Part shown: positions 17,991 through 27,300 of the stretch, piece after piece
Layout of the letters: each line of letters begins with the position of its first letter
How positions within the stretch are numbered: position 1 is the stretch's first letter
DNA from: Ignavibacteriales bacterium
GTDB taxonomy: Bacteria > Bacteroidota > Ignavibacteria > Ignavibacteriales > Melioribacteraceae
Direction of reading: 5' to 3'
Assembly: GCA_016177735.1 (NCBI GenBank)
Contig: JACOUS010000039.1
Span: 124,001-188,000 of the forward strand
DNA length: 64,000 nucleotides
Program-made: the position numbers and the translations under genes
Notes under the pieces: model-generated
Seen by the model: the letters and a program-made list of their open reading frames with translations, nothing else
Told to the model about the DNA's origin: nothing
Database searches by the model: none

Positions 17991-19202
17991 TCATCTCGAA
18001 AAATTTTTTCTCAATCTGCCAAATAATTTTTTCTGATAGCTGCTGAAATTGTCTTTTGTTTCTTCAATCGAATCGCCGCCGAATTTTTCCAAAAATCTTT
18101 CGGCAATTGTCCATGCAATCATTGATTCGGCTATTACAGCACAAGCCGGCACAGCAACAAAATCGCTCCGCTCTCTTCGTGCTTGCACTTCTTTCATTGT
18201 GGAAAGATCAACCGAACCAATCGGACTCATCAAAGTTGCAATGGGTTTCATTGCTGCGCGGACAATTATCGGCATGCCGGTTGTTATGCCGCCTTCTGTT
18301 CCGCCCGCTCTGTTTGTGCGGCGTGTAAATGAATTTTGCCGTATCAAAATTTCATCGTGAACTTCCGAACCGAAATGTTCCGCAAAATCAAAACCGACAC
18401 CAATCTCAACACCTTTCACAGCATGAATCGACATAACAGCGTGTGCAAGGTCTGCATCAATTTTTGTATCGTAGTGAATGAAACTTCCCAAACCGACCGG
18501 CACTCCCGTAACAATAACATAAAATGTTCCGCCGAGCGTGTCCCCTCTTTTCTTCGCTGTCTTTATTTTGCCTATAATTTTTTCTTCATGATTTTTATCA
18601 AGCACTCTAACAGAACTTTTATCCGAAAGTGAATTTAATTTTTCTGCGTTATAATTATGCGGCAGTTTGTTCAAAAGAAATTTTCCCGAATAATTTTCTT
18701 TGGGATAAATTCCCCCGATGCTTTCGACAAAACTTCCGACATGAATTCCGAACTCAGTCAAAAATTTTCTTGCAACGGAACAAGCGGCAACACGTGCGGC
18801 AGTTTCGCGTGCGCTCGAACGGTCAATCGAATTGCGGATATCGTCAAAATTATATTTGGATACGCCGACCAAATCCGCATGACCCGGACGCGGAATGGTT
18901 ATCTTTTCAATTTTACTTTTGACCGGTTCGGGACTCATAATTTCCGTCCAGTTTTCCCAGTCTTTATTTTTAATCAGCATCGAAATCGGCGAGCCGAGAG
19001 TTTTTCCGTGACGCACACCCGATAAAAATTCGGCTTTATCGGTTTCGATTTTCATTCTCATGCCGCGCCCGTAGCCGGCTTGCCTTCTTGCGAGCTGATG
19101 ATTTATATAATCTTCAGAGATTTTTAAATTGGATGGAACACCGGTAACAATTGTGGTTAAAGCTTTTCCGTGTGATTCGCCTGATGTTAAGAATTCCAGC
19201 AT
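17991..19202 (-). CDS. aroC: Chorismate synthase
   Basis: 403 residues. It makes chorismate from EPSP using reduced FMN, the last shared step of aromatic amino-acid synthesis. N-terminal signature LTSGESHGKALTTIVTGVP; conserved GYGRGMRMKIETD, RPGHADLVGVSKY, SSARETAARVAACSVA; and the late RTNRAGGTEGGITTGMPI and KPIATL segments are all present in order. The length is that of the longer, bacterial form. First gene of a five-gene run; a terminator for the upstream htrA gene and a TATATTTG box lie just upstream. Confidence 0.97.
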   Translation of the reverse strand: MLEFLTSGESHGKALTTIVTGVPSNLKISEDYINHQLARRQAGYGRGMRMKIETDKAEFLSGVRHGKTLGSPISMLIKNKDWENWTEIMSPEPVKSKIEKITIPRPGHADLVGVSKYNFDDIRNSIDRSSARETAARVAACSVARKFLTEFGIHVGSFVESIGGIYPKENYSGKFLLNKLPHNYNAEKLNSLSDKSSVRVLDKNHEEKIIGKIKTAKKRGDTLGGTFYVIVTGVPVGLGSFIHYDTKIDADLAHAVMSIHAVKGVEIGVGFDFAEHFGSEVHDEILIRQNSFTRRTNRAGGTEGGITTGMPIIVRAAMKPIATLMSPIGSVDLSTMKEVQARRERSDFVAVPACAVIAESMIAWTIAERFLEKFGGDSIEETKDNFSSYQKKLFGRLRKNFSR

Positions 19203-19227
19203 TGATTTCCGTTTGATATGATATTTG

Positions 19228-19235
19228 CAAATATA
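19228..19235 (-). promoter_or_regulatory. -7 promoter element upstream of aroC
   Basis: On the minus strand TATATTTG, matching TAnnTTTG, about 25 bases before the aroC ATG. The matching -33 TTG is not at the usual distance (nearest gives an 11-base spacer), so the promoter call is weak. The same TATATTTGCA text precedes gltX. Confidence 0.35.
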
Positions 19236-19261
19236 AAAAAAGCGCTCAAATAGTGAGCGCT
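19235..19261 (-). terminator. Terminator downstream of the htrA operon
   Basis: Perfect 8-bp stem AGCGCTCA (19241-19248) / TGAGCGCT (19254-19261) with a 5-base loop. On the minus strand it is followed by TTTTTT, ending transcription that comes from the protease gene. On the plus strand it is also followed by T-rich sequence. Confidence 0.8.
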
Positions 19262-19283
19262 TTTATTTTACTTTTTTATCTAT

Positions 19284-19361
19284 CTGTCCCAATTTTTTTC
19301 AACATACTTCTGAAAGAACCCCCTTTATATTTTTTCATCTACGTCAAAAAGTTTGGGACAG
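19284..19361. repeat. Inverted-repeat element with CTGTCCCAA ends
   Basis: CTGTCCCAA (19284-19292) and its reverse complement TTGGGACAG (19353-19361) bracket a T-rich stretch with TTCATCTA next to AAAAAGTTTGGGA. A diverged relative lies at 48202-48243 (CTGTCCC, then TTCATCTA, then AAAAAAGTTTAGGA). It may be a dispersed intergenic repeat family. Confidence 0.5.
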
Positions 19362-19380
19362 CCGCAACTTCTTATGATTT

Positions 19381-20874
19381 TTATTTCGGAATCTCGAGAC
19401 CGGCGATTCTTGCATTACCATCTTTATCTATTACTTGCAAGAGAACTGCGCCGCCTTTTTTCTTCTCGATAATTATCTCAAGGTCTTTTGCCGATTCAAT
19501 TTTTTTGCGGTCGGCAGAAACAATTACGATTCCATCCCGCAAACCTTGATTGAAAGCTTTGCCAAATTGTTTTACATCCTTTACGATCACGCCGTTCTCT
19601 ACATCGTATTCTTTCAATTCTTCTTCGCTCATATCTCTTACCGACATTCCAAGTTCGTTGAAAGAGATTGTCAAGTTATCAACGCTTCTTCCTTTTTTAT
19701 TTTTCTCGGAAGCTTTGACGGCTGATGTTGCATCATCATCGCGTGCTTTCAGTGTAACGTATCTTTCAATTTCTTTGCCGTCACGGAAGATTGTTAATCT
19801 AACATCACTGCCGGCGCGCTTCGATGCAATGTATGATTGCAGTTCGTTGGCTTGGTTAACTTCCTTTTCATCAATCTTCAGGATAACATCACCTTTTTGA
19901 ATATCTGCTTTTTCAGCGGCACCACCTTTAACAAGTTCTTGAACCAGTACGCCTTTTGGCTCTTTCATACCAATTGCCTTTGCCACTGCGGCATCAACTT
20001 CCGAAATACTAACGCCGATGTAACCACGGCTAACTTTTCCGTTTGCAATTAAATCGTTAGCAACAGATTTAGCGAGATTGATCGGAATAGCAAACCCGTA
20101 ACCGATGTAACGCTGTGTCATTCCGTCTGTTGCAATTGCGGAATTTACGCCGATGACCGCACCGTTCAAATCAACCAGCGCACCGCCGCTGTTGCCGGGA
20201 TTAATTGCTGCGTCTGTTTGAATAAAATTTTCTACTCCGTAACGATCTTCAATTATATTTATGTTTCTGCTCGTTGCACTAATAATACCGGCGGTAACAG
20301 TTGATGCGAGTGATAACGGATTACCGATTGCCATTACCCATTGACCAACTTTTATTTTATCAGAATCACCGAGATATGCAGCCGGAAGATTTTCCGCATC
20401 AATTTTTATTACGGCGAGATCCGTCAACGGATCGGTTCCGACTACAGCAGCATCAAATTCGCGCTTATCGTGAAAAGATACGGTTACACTTTTTGCATCT
20501 TCAACAACGTGATTGTTTGTTAAAATATATCCGTCTTTAGAAATGATAATTCCGCTTCCGCCGCCTTGTTGTTCGCGCGGAACATCTTCTTTAAATGGGA
20601 AGAAGAAATGAAATTGGTCGTCGGGTAATTTATTTTTTACGGAAGCAACTACAGTAATTTGAACGATTGACGGTGTTACGTTTTCTGCAACTCTGACGAA
20701 TGCATTATTGAAAGCGGCGGCATTTTCATCCAACTGCTGAACCGGCGGATGATCTGCGCCGATATGTATATTTGCCAAACCCGGTCTCACCCATCCGAAA
20801 CCTGAGACCAGTACGGCACCGAAAACCACTCCGATAATTATAAGAGAGATGGTCCCAAGAACACTTTTACGCAT
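19381..20874 (-). CDS. HtrA/DegP-family serine protease (Do-like)
   Basis: 497 residues. N-terminal hydrophobic anchor or uncleaved signal (SLIIIGVVFGAVLVSGFGWV) places it in the periplasm. Catalytic triad seen as His122 (LTNNHVVED), Asp152 (DPLTDLAVIKID) and Ser229 (NPGNSGGALV). PDZ1 follows (GYIGVSISEVD, later KGDVILKIDEKEV), then a second, divergent PDZ near the C-terminus (GMSVRDMSEEELKEY and DGIVIVSADRKKI). This family degrades or refolds misfolded envelope proteins. Last gene of the pfkB-mtnA-recO-htrA run and followed by a terminator. AGGAGG lies seven bases before the ATG. Confidence 0.95.
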   Translation of the reverse strand: MRKSVLGTISLIIIGVVFGAVLVSGFGWVRPGLANIHIGADHPPVQQLDENAAAFNNAFVRVAENVTPSIVQITVVASVKNKLPDDQFHFFFPFKEDVPREQQGGGSGIIISKDGYILTNNHVVEDAKSVTVSFHDKREFDAAVVGTDPLTDLAVIKIDAENLPAAYLGDSDKIKVGQWVMAIGNPLSLASTVTAGIISATSRNINIIEDRYGVENFIQTDAAINPGNSGGALVDLNGAVIGVNSAIATDGMTQRYIGYGFAIPINLAKSVANDLIANGKVSRGYIGVSISEVDAAVAKAIGMKEPKGVLVQELVKGGAAEKADIQKGDVILKIDEKEVNQANELQSYIASKRAGSDVRLTIFRDGKEIERYVTLKARDDDATSAVKASEKNKKGRSVDNLTISFNELGMSVRDMSEEELKEYDVENGVIVKDVKQFGKAFNQGLRDGIVIVSADRKKIESAKDLEIIIEKKKGGAVLLQVIDKDGNARIAGLEIPK

Positions 20875-20888
20875 TTTAATTACCTCCT

Positions 20889-21629
20889 TTAAACTAATTC
20901 TAATGATTTTAGTCCTTTGAATTCGTGAATGTTGTATCTCAAAAATTTTTCAAGAAGTTTGATGATTACAACTAAATTTCTTTCTTCGTAAACGATATCG
21001 TTTTTTTTAGTGCTTAGACAAAAGAGTAAATTAAAAAGTTCCTTACTTAGTTCGGAATGAATTAGTCTATCTTGCTTGCAGTCTCCACACAATATTCCCG
21101 ATTCAAAATTATATGCGACCGATAATACATCTGATGTTAATTCTTTTCCGCAAATCGAACAGTGAGTTACCGGAAATTCATAACCGATCTCTTTGATAAA
21201 GAACAAAAAATATTTTGCGAAAATCAATTTCGGGTTTTTGGCTCTGTTGTTTATTAACTCAAACGCACGAGCAGTACCAATGTAAAGTCTGTGATTGTTT
21301 TCATTTTCTACCGTAAGATTGAGAAGGAGTTCGATAATCGCACTTGCATGCATCATTCTATCGAAATCATCGGAGATGTTCGGGTAATGCTGAAGCAAAT
21401 CAACCTCGCTGATGATCTGGACTTCCCGTGTTTCTTTTTTGTAGAGAACAATCTGCACGTTGTTCATCACATCAACAAGCATAATTTTTTTTGATTTGCC
21501 CGAACGTCCCCCTTTTAATATAGCAGAAATTTTTCCAAAGTCTTCGGTGAATAAGTGAATGATTCTGCTTGTATCGCCGTAATCTAATTTACGCAGAACG
21601 ATTGCACGTGTTTTTATTAGATCAGACAT
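20889..21629 (-). CDS. recO: DNA repair protein RecO
   Basis: 246 residues. RecO loads RecA with RecR in the RecFOR recombination pathway. The N-terminal OB fold begins KTRAIVLRKLDYGDTSRIIH and continues TEDFGKISAILKGGRSGKSK. A four-cysteine zinc site is visible as CSICG then LCGDC, as in many RecO proteins. The helical C-terminal part is complete. The start overlaps the mtnA stop by 8 bases; the HtrA protease follows after 14 bases. Confidence 0.92.
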   Translation of the reverse strand: MSDLIKTRAIVLRKLDYGDTSRIIHLFTEDFGKISAILKGGRSGKSKKIMLVDVMNNVQIVLYKKETREVQIISEVDLLQHYPNISDDFDRMMHASAIIELLLNLTVENENNHRLYIGTARAFELINNRAKNPKLIFAKYFLFFIKEIGYEFPVTHCSICGKELTSDVLSVAYNFESGILCGDCKQDRLIHSELSKELFNLLFCLSTKKNDIVYEERNLVVIIKLLEKFLRYNIHEFKGLKSLELV

Positions 21630-22632
21630 TATTAAAATTATACGGTGGTTTGTGAACGTCTTTTTCGGTGATGATTGCGGTAATTAATTCATTCGGCGTT
21701 ACATCAAATGCCGGGCAGTATGCATCGTACTCATCGGAAGTAACTTGTGTTCCGCCGAAATGTGTTAATTCTTTTTTGTCTCTCAATTCTATTTTTATTT
21801 CTTTGCCGCTCATGCAATTTTTATCAATTGTTGTTGTCGGCGCCGCAATATAAAATGGAATGTTGTGATGTTTGCAAAGCACGGCAAGGTTGTATGTCCC
21901 GATTTTATTTGCTGCGTCACCGTTAACTGCAATTCGGTCCGAACCGGCAATAACGAGATCAACTTTCACCTCTTTCATTAAAACTGCCGCCGTGGAGTCC
22001 GTATTAATTGCAAACGGAATTCCAAGTTTGGAAAGTTCCCATGCAGTTAATCGAGAGCCTTGCAAAAGCGGACGGGTTTCATCGGCATATACAAATTCAA
22101 CAAGATTATTTTCGAAAGCATGCCGCACAACATTCAGCGCAGTTCCATTTCCGCTTGTTGCAAGCGCGCCGGTGTTGCAGTGAGTGAGCACGCGCGATTT
22201 CTTTGTAAAAATTTTTAGCCCGTTCAGCGCAATGCCATCACACATTTTTATATCATCGTTATGTAATTCAACAGCTTTCTCAATCAATAATGAATAAAGA
22301 TTTTCGGAATCCTTGTTTTTTTTAAACACATTTTTGATTTCATTCAGTCCGAAAAAAAGATTTACTGCAGTCGGTCGCGTAGAAAATAATCTTTGAAATG
22401 CTTTGTTGAAAATCTCTTCGCAGCCGGTTCTATTATTTTTTAGCGAGAGCGCCAATCCGTATGCAGCAGCAACACCGATAGCCGGAGCGCCGCGAACTTC
22501 AAGACGTTCGATTGCAACGGCAATCCGCTCATAATCATCTGTTGAAATGTATTCTTCTTTTAACGGAAGTTTGGTTTGATCTAAAATTATAAGCCTGTCG
22601 TCTTTGAATTCAATTGCACTGTACTTATTCAT
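21622..22632 (-). CDS. mtnA: Methylthioribose-1-phosphate isomerase
   Basis: 336 residues from the ATG at 22632, just one base after the PfkB stop; a longer in-frame start at 22686 would overlap that gene. MtnA converts 5-methylthioribose-1-phosphate to the ribulose form in recycling of methylthioadenosine. Seen: RGAPAIGVAAAYGLAL, LTHCNTGALATSGNGTAL (active-site Cys), VYADETRPLLQGSRLTAWEL and GSDRIAVNGDAANKIGTYNL (active-site Asp). All are family signatures. eIF2B-alpha-like relatives lack the Cys and Asp context, so the isomerase call is safe. No other mtn gene is in the window. Confidence 0.94.
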   Translation of the reverse strand: MNKYSAIEFKDDRLIILDQTKLPLKEEYISTDDYERIAVAIERLEVRGAPAIGVAAAYGLALSLKNNRTGCEEIFNKAFQRLFSTRPTAVNLFFGLNEIKNVFKKNKDSENLYSLLIEKAVELHNDDIKMCDGIALNGLKIFTKKSRVLTHCNTGALATSGNGTALNVVRHAFENNLVEFVYADETRPLLQGSRLTAWELSKLGIPFAINTDSTAAVLMKEVKVDLVIAGSDRIAVNGDAANKIGTYNLAVLCKHHNIPFYIAAPTTTIDKNCMSGKEIKIELRDKKELTHFGGTQVTSDEYDAYCPAFDVTPNELITAIITEKDVHKPPYNFNNV

Positions 22633-22633
22633 C

Positions 22634-23542
22634 TTAGCTGAAACTTGATAAATTTCTAAATTCAATGAAGCGGTTGTGAATTTCAAGAAAGCTGAGATTC
22701 TCCAAACCTTTGGTGCTGAATTTTTCGACGCAGAAAGAAGCCATTACGCTTCCGTAAATTACTGCACGTTTCAAGTTATCGAAAGAGAAGTCGCGGTTTT
22801 TATGTAGGTAACCCGTGAATCCTCCGGCAAAAGCATCACCGGCTCCGGTCGGGTCAAAAATATTTTCCATCGGATAAGCCGGTGCTGAAAAGATTGTGTT
22901 GTCTCCAAAGAGCAGCGCACCGTGCTCGCCTTTTTTTATTATCAAGTATTGCGGTCCCATATCCGAAATTATTTTCGCGGCTTTAATCAAGTTCGGTTCT
23001 TTCGAAAGCAAGCGCGCTTCGGAATCATTAATCACCAAAACATTAACGCGTTTCAATACTTTCATCAATTCATCGAATGCACCGTTAATCCAAAAATTCA
23101 TTGTATCGCAAACAGTAAACTTAGCATTATCGAGTTGGTCGAGAACATTCATTTGTAGTGCCGGCGCAATATTTCCGAGAATCACAAAACTGTTCTTCTT
23201 GCTCTTTTGGGGAATTACCGGATCAAATTTTTCAAACACGTTCAAGTGAGTGTAAAGAGATTCACGCGCATTGAGATCGTAATGATATCTGCAGCCGTAA
23301 CGGAATGTTTTTGCACTTTCAACAATTTTCAATCCTTCGAGATCGATATTGTGTTCTTCAAGCATTTTAATATGCTTGTTATCAAAATCATCGCCGACTA
23401 CACCAACCACACTAATCGGTCCGGTAAAATAGCTTGCGGCAAGTGCAATGTAAGTTGTTGAGCCGCCGAGTGCATTTTCCACTTTATCAAAAGGCGTTTC
23501 AATATCATCAAGTCCGATAGAACCAACTACGATAAGTCCCAA
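22634..23542 (-). CDS. PfkB-family (ribokinase-like) sugar or nucleoside kinase
   Basis: 302 residues. N-terminal VVGSIGLDDIETP and the gly-rich NALGGSTTYIALAAS. The C-terminal PfkB signature DPTGAGDAFAGGFTGYL has the catalytic base Asp and the anion hole. The family phosphorylates sugars or nucleosides such as ribose, fructose-6-phosphate or adenosine. Being one base upstream of mtnA, a role in salvage from methylthioadenosine, adenosine or 5-deoxyribose is possible (inference). First gene of the mtnA-recO-htrA run, 53 bases after the NUDIX gene. Confidence 0.88.
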   Translation of the reverse strand: MGLIVVGSIGLDDIETPFDKVENALGGSTTYIALAASYFTGPISVVGVVGDDFDNKHIKMLEEHNIDLEGLKIVESAKTFRYGCRYHYDLNARESLYTHLNVFEKFDPVIPQKSKKNSFVILGNIAPALQMNVLDQLDNAKFTVCDTMNFWINGAFDELMKVLKRVNVLVINDSEARLLSKEPNLIKAAKIISDMGPQYLIIKKGEHGALLFGDNTIFSAPAYPMENIFDPTGAGDAFAGGFTGYLHKNRDFSFDNLKRAVIYGSVMASFCVEKFSTKGLENLSFLEIHNRFIEFRNLSSFS

Positions 23543-23595
23543 TTTTTGTTCCTATAATTTTTGTGATTGTATGTTCTAATATAATTAAATCGTTT

Positions 23596-24075
23596 TTATT
23601 TAATTGAACCGGGTATATTTATTTCGAGAAGATTTAGTGTGTTCAATCGGTTGGTAAAATAATCTGCAATTGTTCGAACCGATTCTTTCTGCCCTTTCCA
23701 TGCAAGCATTTCAATTGCATCACCGGTACTCACCCATTTGTAAGTGGAATGTTCGTGAGACAATACAACGTCATCACCGTTATTAATTTGCGCGGCAAAC
23801 ACCGGCACTAAATTCAGTTCGTCTTTTTGCGGCTCGTAGAAAGAATTAACGTGTGGGACAGTCCAAAATTTTTTTGGTGCTAGCCCGGTTTCTTCTTTTA
23901 TTTCACGAAGAGCGGTTGCAAAAGCTTTTTCATTTTCGTGAATCGATCCGCTCACCATCTGCCAGAGACCGGGATACAAATTATCGTTATCCGATCTTTT
24001 GAGAAGAAGAAATTCGATATCGTTCCCATCCAAACGGAAAAGATGTGCTTCAATTATTTTTGATACTATTTGCAT
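23596..24075 (-). CDS. NUDIX hydrolase
   Basis: 159 residues. The complete Nudix box reads GSIHENEKAFATALREIKEE plus TGL (Gx5Ex7REUxEExGU), binding the metals that cut a nucleoside diphosphate linked to another group. Outside the box, LFRLDGNDIEFLLLKRS and WQMVSG are typical of the dNTP/dihydroneopterin-triphosphate-like branch, but substrate cannot be fixed from sequence. A late HEHSTYKWVSTGDAIEML segment matches that branch. Probably first of, or just ahead of, the pfkB operon. Confidence 0.88.
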   Translation of the reverse strand: MQIVSKIIEAHLFRLDGNDIEFLLLKRSDNDNLYPGLWQMVSGSIHENEKAFATALREIKEETGLAPKKFWTVPHVNSFYEPQKDELNLVPVFAAQINNGDDVVLSHEHSTYKWVSTGDAIEMLAWKGQKESVRTIADYFTNRLNTLNLLEINIPGSIK

Positions 24076-24104
24076 TTTCAGCTCTCAATTCAACTCTCTG
24101 ATAG

Positions 24105-24180
24105 AACGCGGATAACGCAGATTCAACGGATTAAATCTGTGCAAATCCGTTTCATCTGTCTAATCTGTGGTCTATCTATT
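24105..24180. repeat. Intergenic 'ATCTGTGCAAATCCGT' type repeat copy
   Basis: The 229-base gap between the NUDIX gene and the outer-membrane protein gene holds the text GATAACGCAGATTCAACGG, then ATCTGTGCAAATCCG and CTAATCTGTGG. This is the kind of intergenic phrase found in many unrelated bacterial genomes. A shorter fragment (AAATCCGTGTAA) occurs at 51333-51344. No coding signal is seen. Confidence 0.4.
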
Positions 24181-24304
24181 TTCATACTTTTTTCTTTGCC
24201 AAATTCTCAAATGCAATTATGAAATACAAGCTTCCCATTCTCAAAAATTCTGTCTACTGACTTCTCCGTAGGAGCCTTCCGGACTGTCTCTTGACTTCTG
24301 CTTT

Positions 24305-27300
24305 TCAAAAGTACGCTCTCGCTTCGGCTTTCATCGTGTGAATTACTCTTCCGCTTCCTTGCAGTCTTCCATCGTAACTGAACGAAGTTTGAATGTAACC
24401 GGCGATGCGGTAATCAAAAAAGACACGCCAAAAATAATTTTTACCGATAACATTGCCCCGTGTAATTTCATACGGAATATTTTTTCTTGCTGTGTTTGCC
24501 GTTAGTTCGCTCCGTTCGCCTTCGAGCCGCAGTCTTCCCAAATTGGCAATTGAGTATGCAATTTTCAACGTGAAAGAGTTTATGTCAATTATCGTTGGAA
24601 CGGACGGATAAAAATCTTCGCTTCTTCCGGTTTGAATTTTAAATCCGGTCTCTACATTCTTGACCGGTCTGTAAGAAAATTCGGTCGTCAATTCATTTTT
24701 GTTGATTGTTCGTGAACGTCCGCTTGTTGGCGGTGAAACCAGATTATCATTCTGATTGACAAACTCAGTTTGATTATTAATCTCCGTGATCATTTTAAAT
24801 CTGATTCTGATTCCGCGCTCTCTAAAATATCCTCTCTCCAATCCGGCAGAATATTGGTTCAAACTTTTTTTCTGCAAGTAACGCAAACGAACGGAGAACT
24901 CGCTGCTGTTTTGGAAGAAGTGAAAATCATGCTGGAATAATTGTGTGCCGCGGATTGTTGTTGAATCATTGAGAAACTTCGAAAGATTGAGCAGATATAT
25001 TTGTTTTGTATCCGGCAGTTTACTGTTTTCATCAACACGCCACGAGGTTTCCGTTGAAATTGATCTTACAGCTTTATCCCAAAAACTTTTGCCTTTGATT
25101 ACTTTGTCCAAATCAATTTTCACACGTGTATTTGTTTTCAAATCGATCACCGGAAAAAGCTGGTCTGTAGGAACGGTAACGAGAATGAATTCGCCATCGT
25201 AACTTGTAAGTTGAAATTCATTCTCTTCAGCAATTCCGTTGTCATTCAAATCGCCGAGATAAATATAATTTCCGCTTCCTTTTTCGACTTTCAAAAAGAC
25301 TTTTTCGAGCCGTGCACTCTGTTCTGTTGCGGCTTGATAATAAAGATCGCCCGAAATAAAATTATTCCACAAGTTGAAACGGCTCTGCGATAAAAACAGA
25401 ACAGTTTCATTATCTCCGTAGCCGAGCGTTTTAAATTCCTTTGTGATTTCCTTATTTCGAAAAGTGAAACTCAAGCTTGTGGTAAATTCTTTTATCCCTT
25501 TGAAGTTTGCTTGAAGATGTTGTGTGTAAGATTTTGATTGCAGTGTCATTTCCTTTTTGAACTGGAAAGACTCTTCTCTGTATGAATAGCCGGCTCTGAT
25601 ATTAAAATTCCCGGCAGAGTACTCCAAGTATGGAGAAGTTTCGAGATAACGGAGACTCGTGGAAAGCAAAGTATCAACATTCAGTTCTTCTTTATTCTCG
25701 TATAAAAAATCTACGCCGGGCATGAAAGAACCGAGCGAATAATTTGCTTTGCCGTTCTGTTTATTCCAGTTCGATTTGACATTCAAATTTGTTGTGGCAA
25801 CGTAATCGATGTTGTAATCGAAATGATAGTCCTGATTTTTTTCGAACTTGATGAGCGAATAAAAACGATCCGAGTGAAACGATTCGCCTTGCTTCAGAAA
25901 CCCGTATTTGAAATTGAGTGCAAGTTCTTCATTCGGAAATAAATCCAACCCGGCTTCACGCAAAATTTGATCCGGCTTAGTTACCATTGATGAACTGCTC
26001 AAATTATAATAACGGCTGAACTCTGCTTCATCGATTCTATCCAGCGGATTATATCTGCTTTGAATGAATCTGTCTTTATAGCTCAACCCGATTTTGCCGA
26101 GCGATAAATCTCCAAGTGAAATATTTTTTGGCGTAAGCTCAATTAAAAATTTTCTTGCATAACCAAAGTTGTCCGAGTCATCATTATTCGATAGAAGATT
26201 TTGATCACGGCTGCTTCCGGATAATTCCAAATTAATTTTTACTGCATCCGCAATTTTTGTTTGGAAGAAAAAATTCCCTACTTGTTTCAATTCCGGCAAC
26301 GGCAGATAAACTATCGGCAGATAACTTCCGCCGGCGATTCCGACAAATTTATATTTGCCCAAACTTTCTTTGATGTAATCGCCGCTCCCGCTCCCGACAT
26401 AGCTGAACGACACATTATAAATTGCTTCTGCCGCACCCGGCGAATAAACATAATACGTGTACGATTGTGAATTGATCACCGTATCAACTTTCGAATATGT
26501 GCCGAGAATTTGCCCGAGTGAATCGGGCTCTGCTATTGAAACGCCTGAACGAACTGCGGCACTCCGGTCATCACCGGCATTGCGGAGAATTTCAAGATCG
26601 CTTCCGCTAAAACTTGCATCAACCGGATTTTTTTCATCGTCTCCTTCGCGGTAATAACTTATGCCGAATTTAAAATTGTCATCAAGCAGACTTGCAGAAT
26701 AATTTGCGCCGAAGAAATTCCGTTTAAAATTTTGATCGGTGTATTCGAAATCAACAACCAAACGGCTTGCACTTGTAATTAATCGTTTCGGTGTAAATGT
26801 AATTTCGGCATTCGAGTAATCAATTACGTAATCATTATTCTCACCGCGTTTGAGAAGTTCGCCGTCAAAATAAACGCGCTCACTTCCGGCAATAATAATT
26901 ATCGAACGCTCATTATTTACGCCGTACAATCTGTACGGACCTTGATTGCCATCCTGACCATTGTATTGATTTGTGTTAAATTTTCCTCTCGAGCCGGCAA
27001 CAGAAATTACTCCTTTGTGATTTTCAAAATTAACTTCTCCTTTCAAACCTTGCAGTTTTCTTGTAATCTGTCCAAACTCGTTTCCTTTTTCTATTAGTTC
27101 GTAATCACCAAAAGTACCGGTTGCATTTTTATGTTTGAGTTCGATAAATACTTTGTCGAGTTCATCGAGAGTTTCCGTATTTCCTTCCGGTTGTATCGGA
27201 GTGTTTTCATCGGTTAATGCGGCGGTTAGTTCAATATCATCTGAAAGCTTACCTGAAAGTTGAAGCCGCAGACCGCTGTTGAGTTGAAAATCACGGTTAG

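Noticed and set aside
22633-22686. Longer start for mtnA (22686)
   Set aside because: It lies inside the PfkB coding region; the ATG at 22632 sits just after that stop.
23882-23960. TTGTGG-like repeated GC-poor text in the NUDIX gene as a possible regulatory site
   Set aside because: It is fully explained by coding sequence of the Nudix box region.
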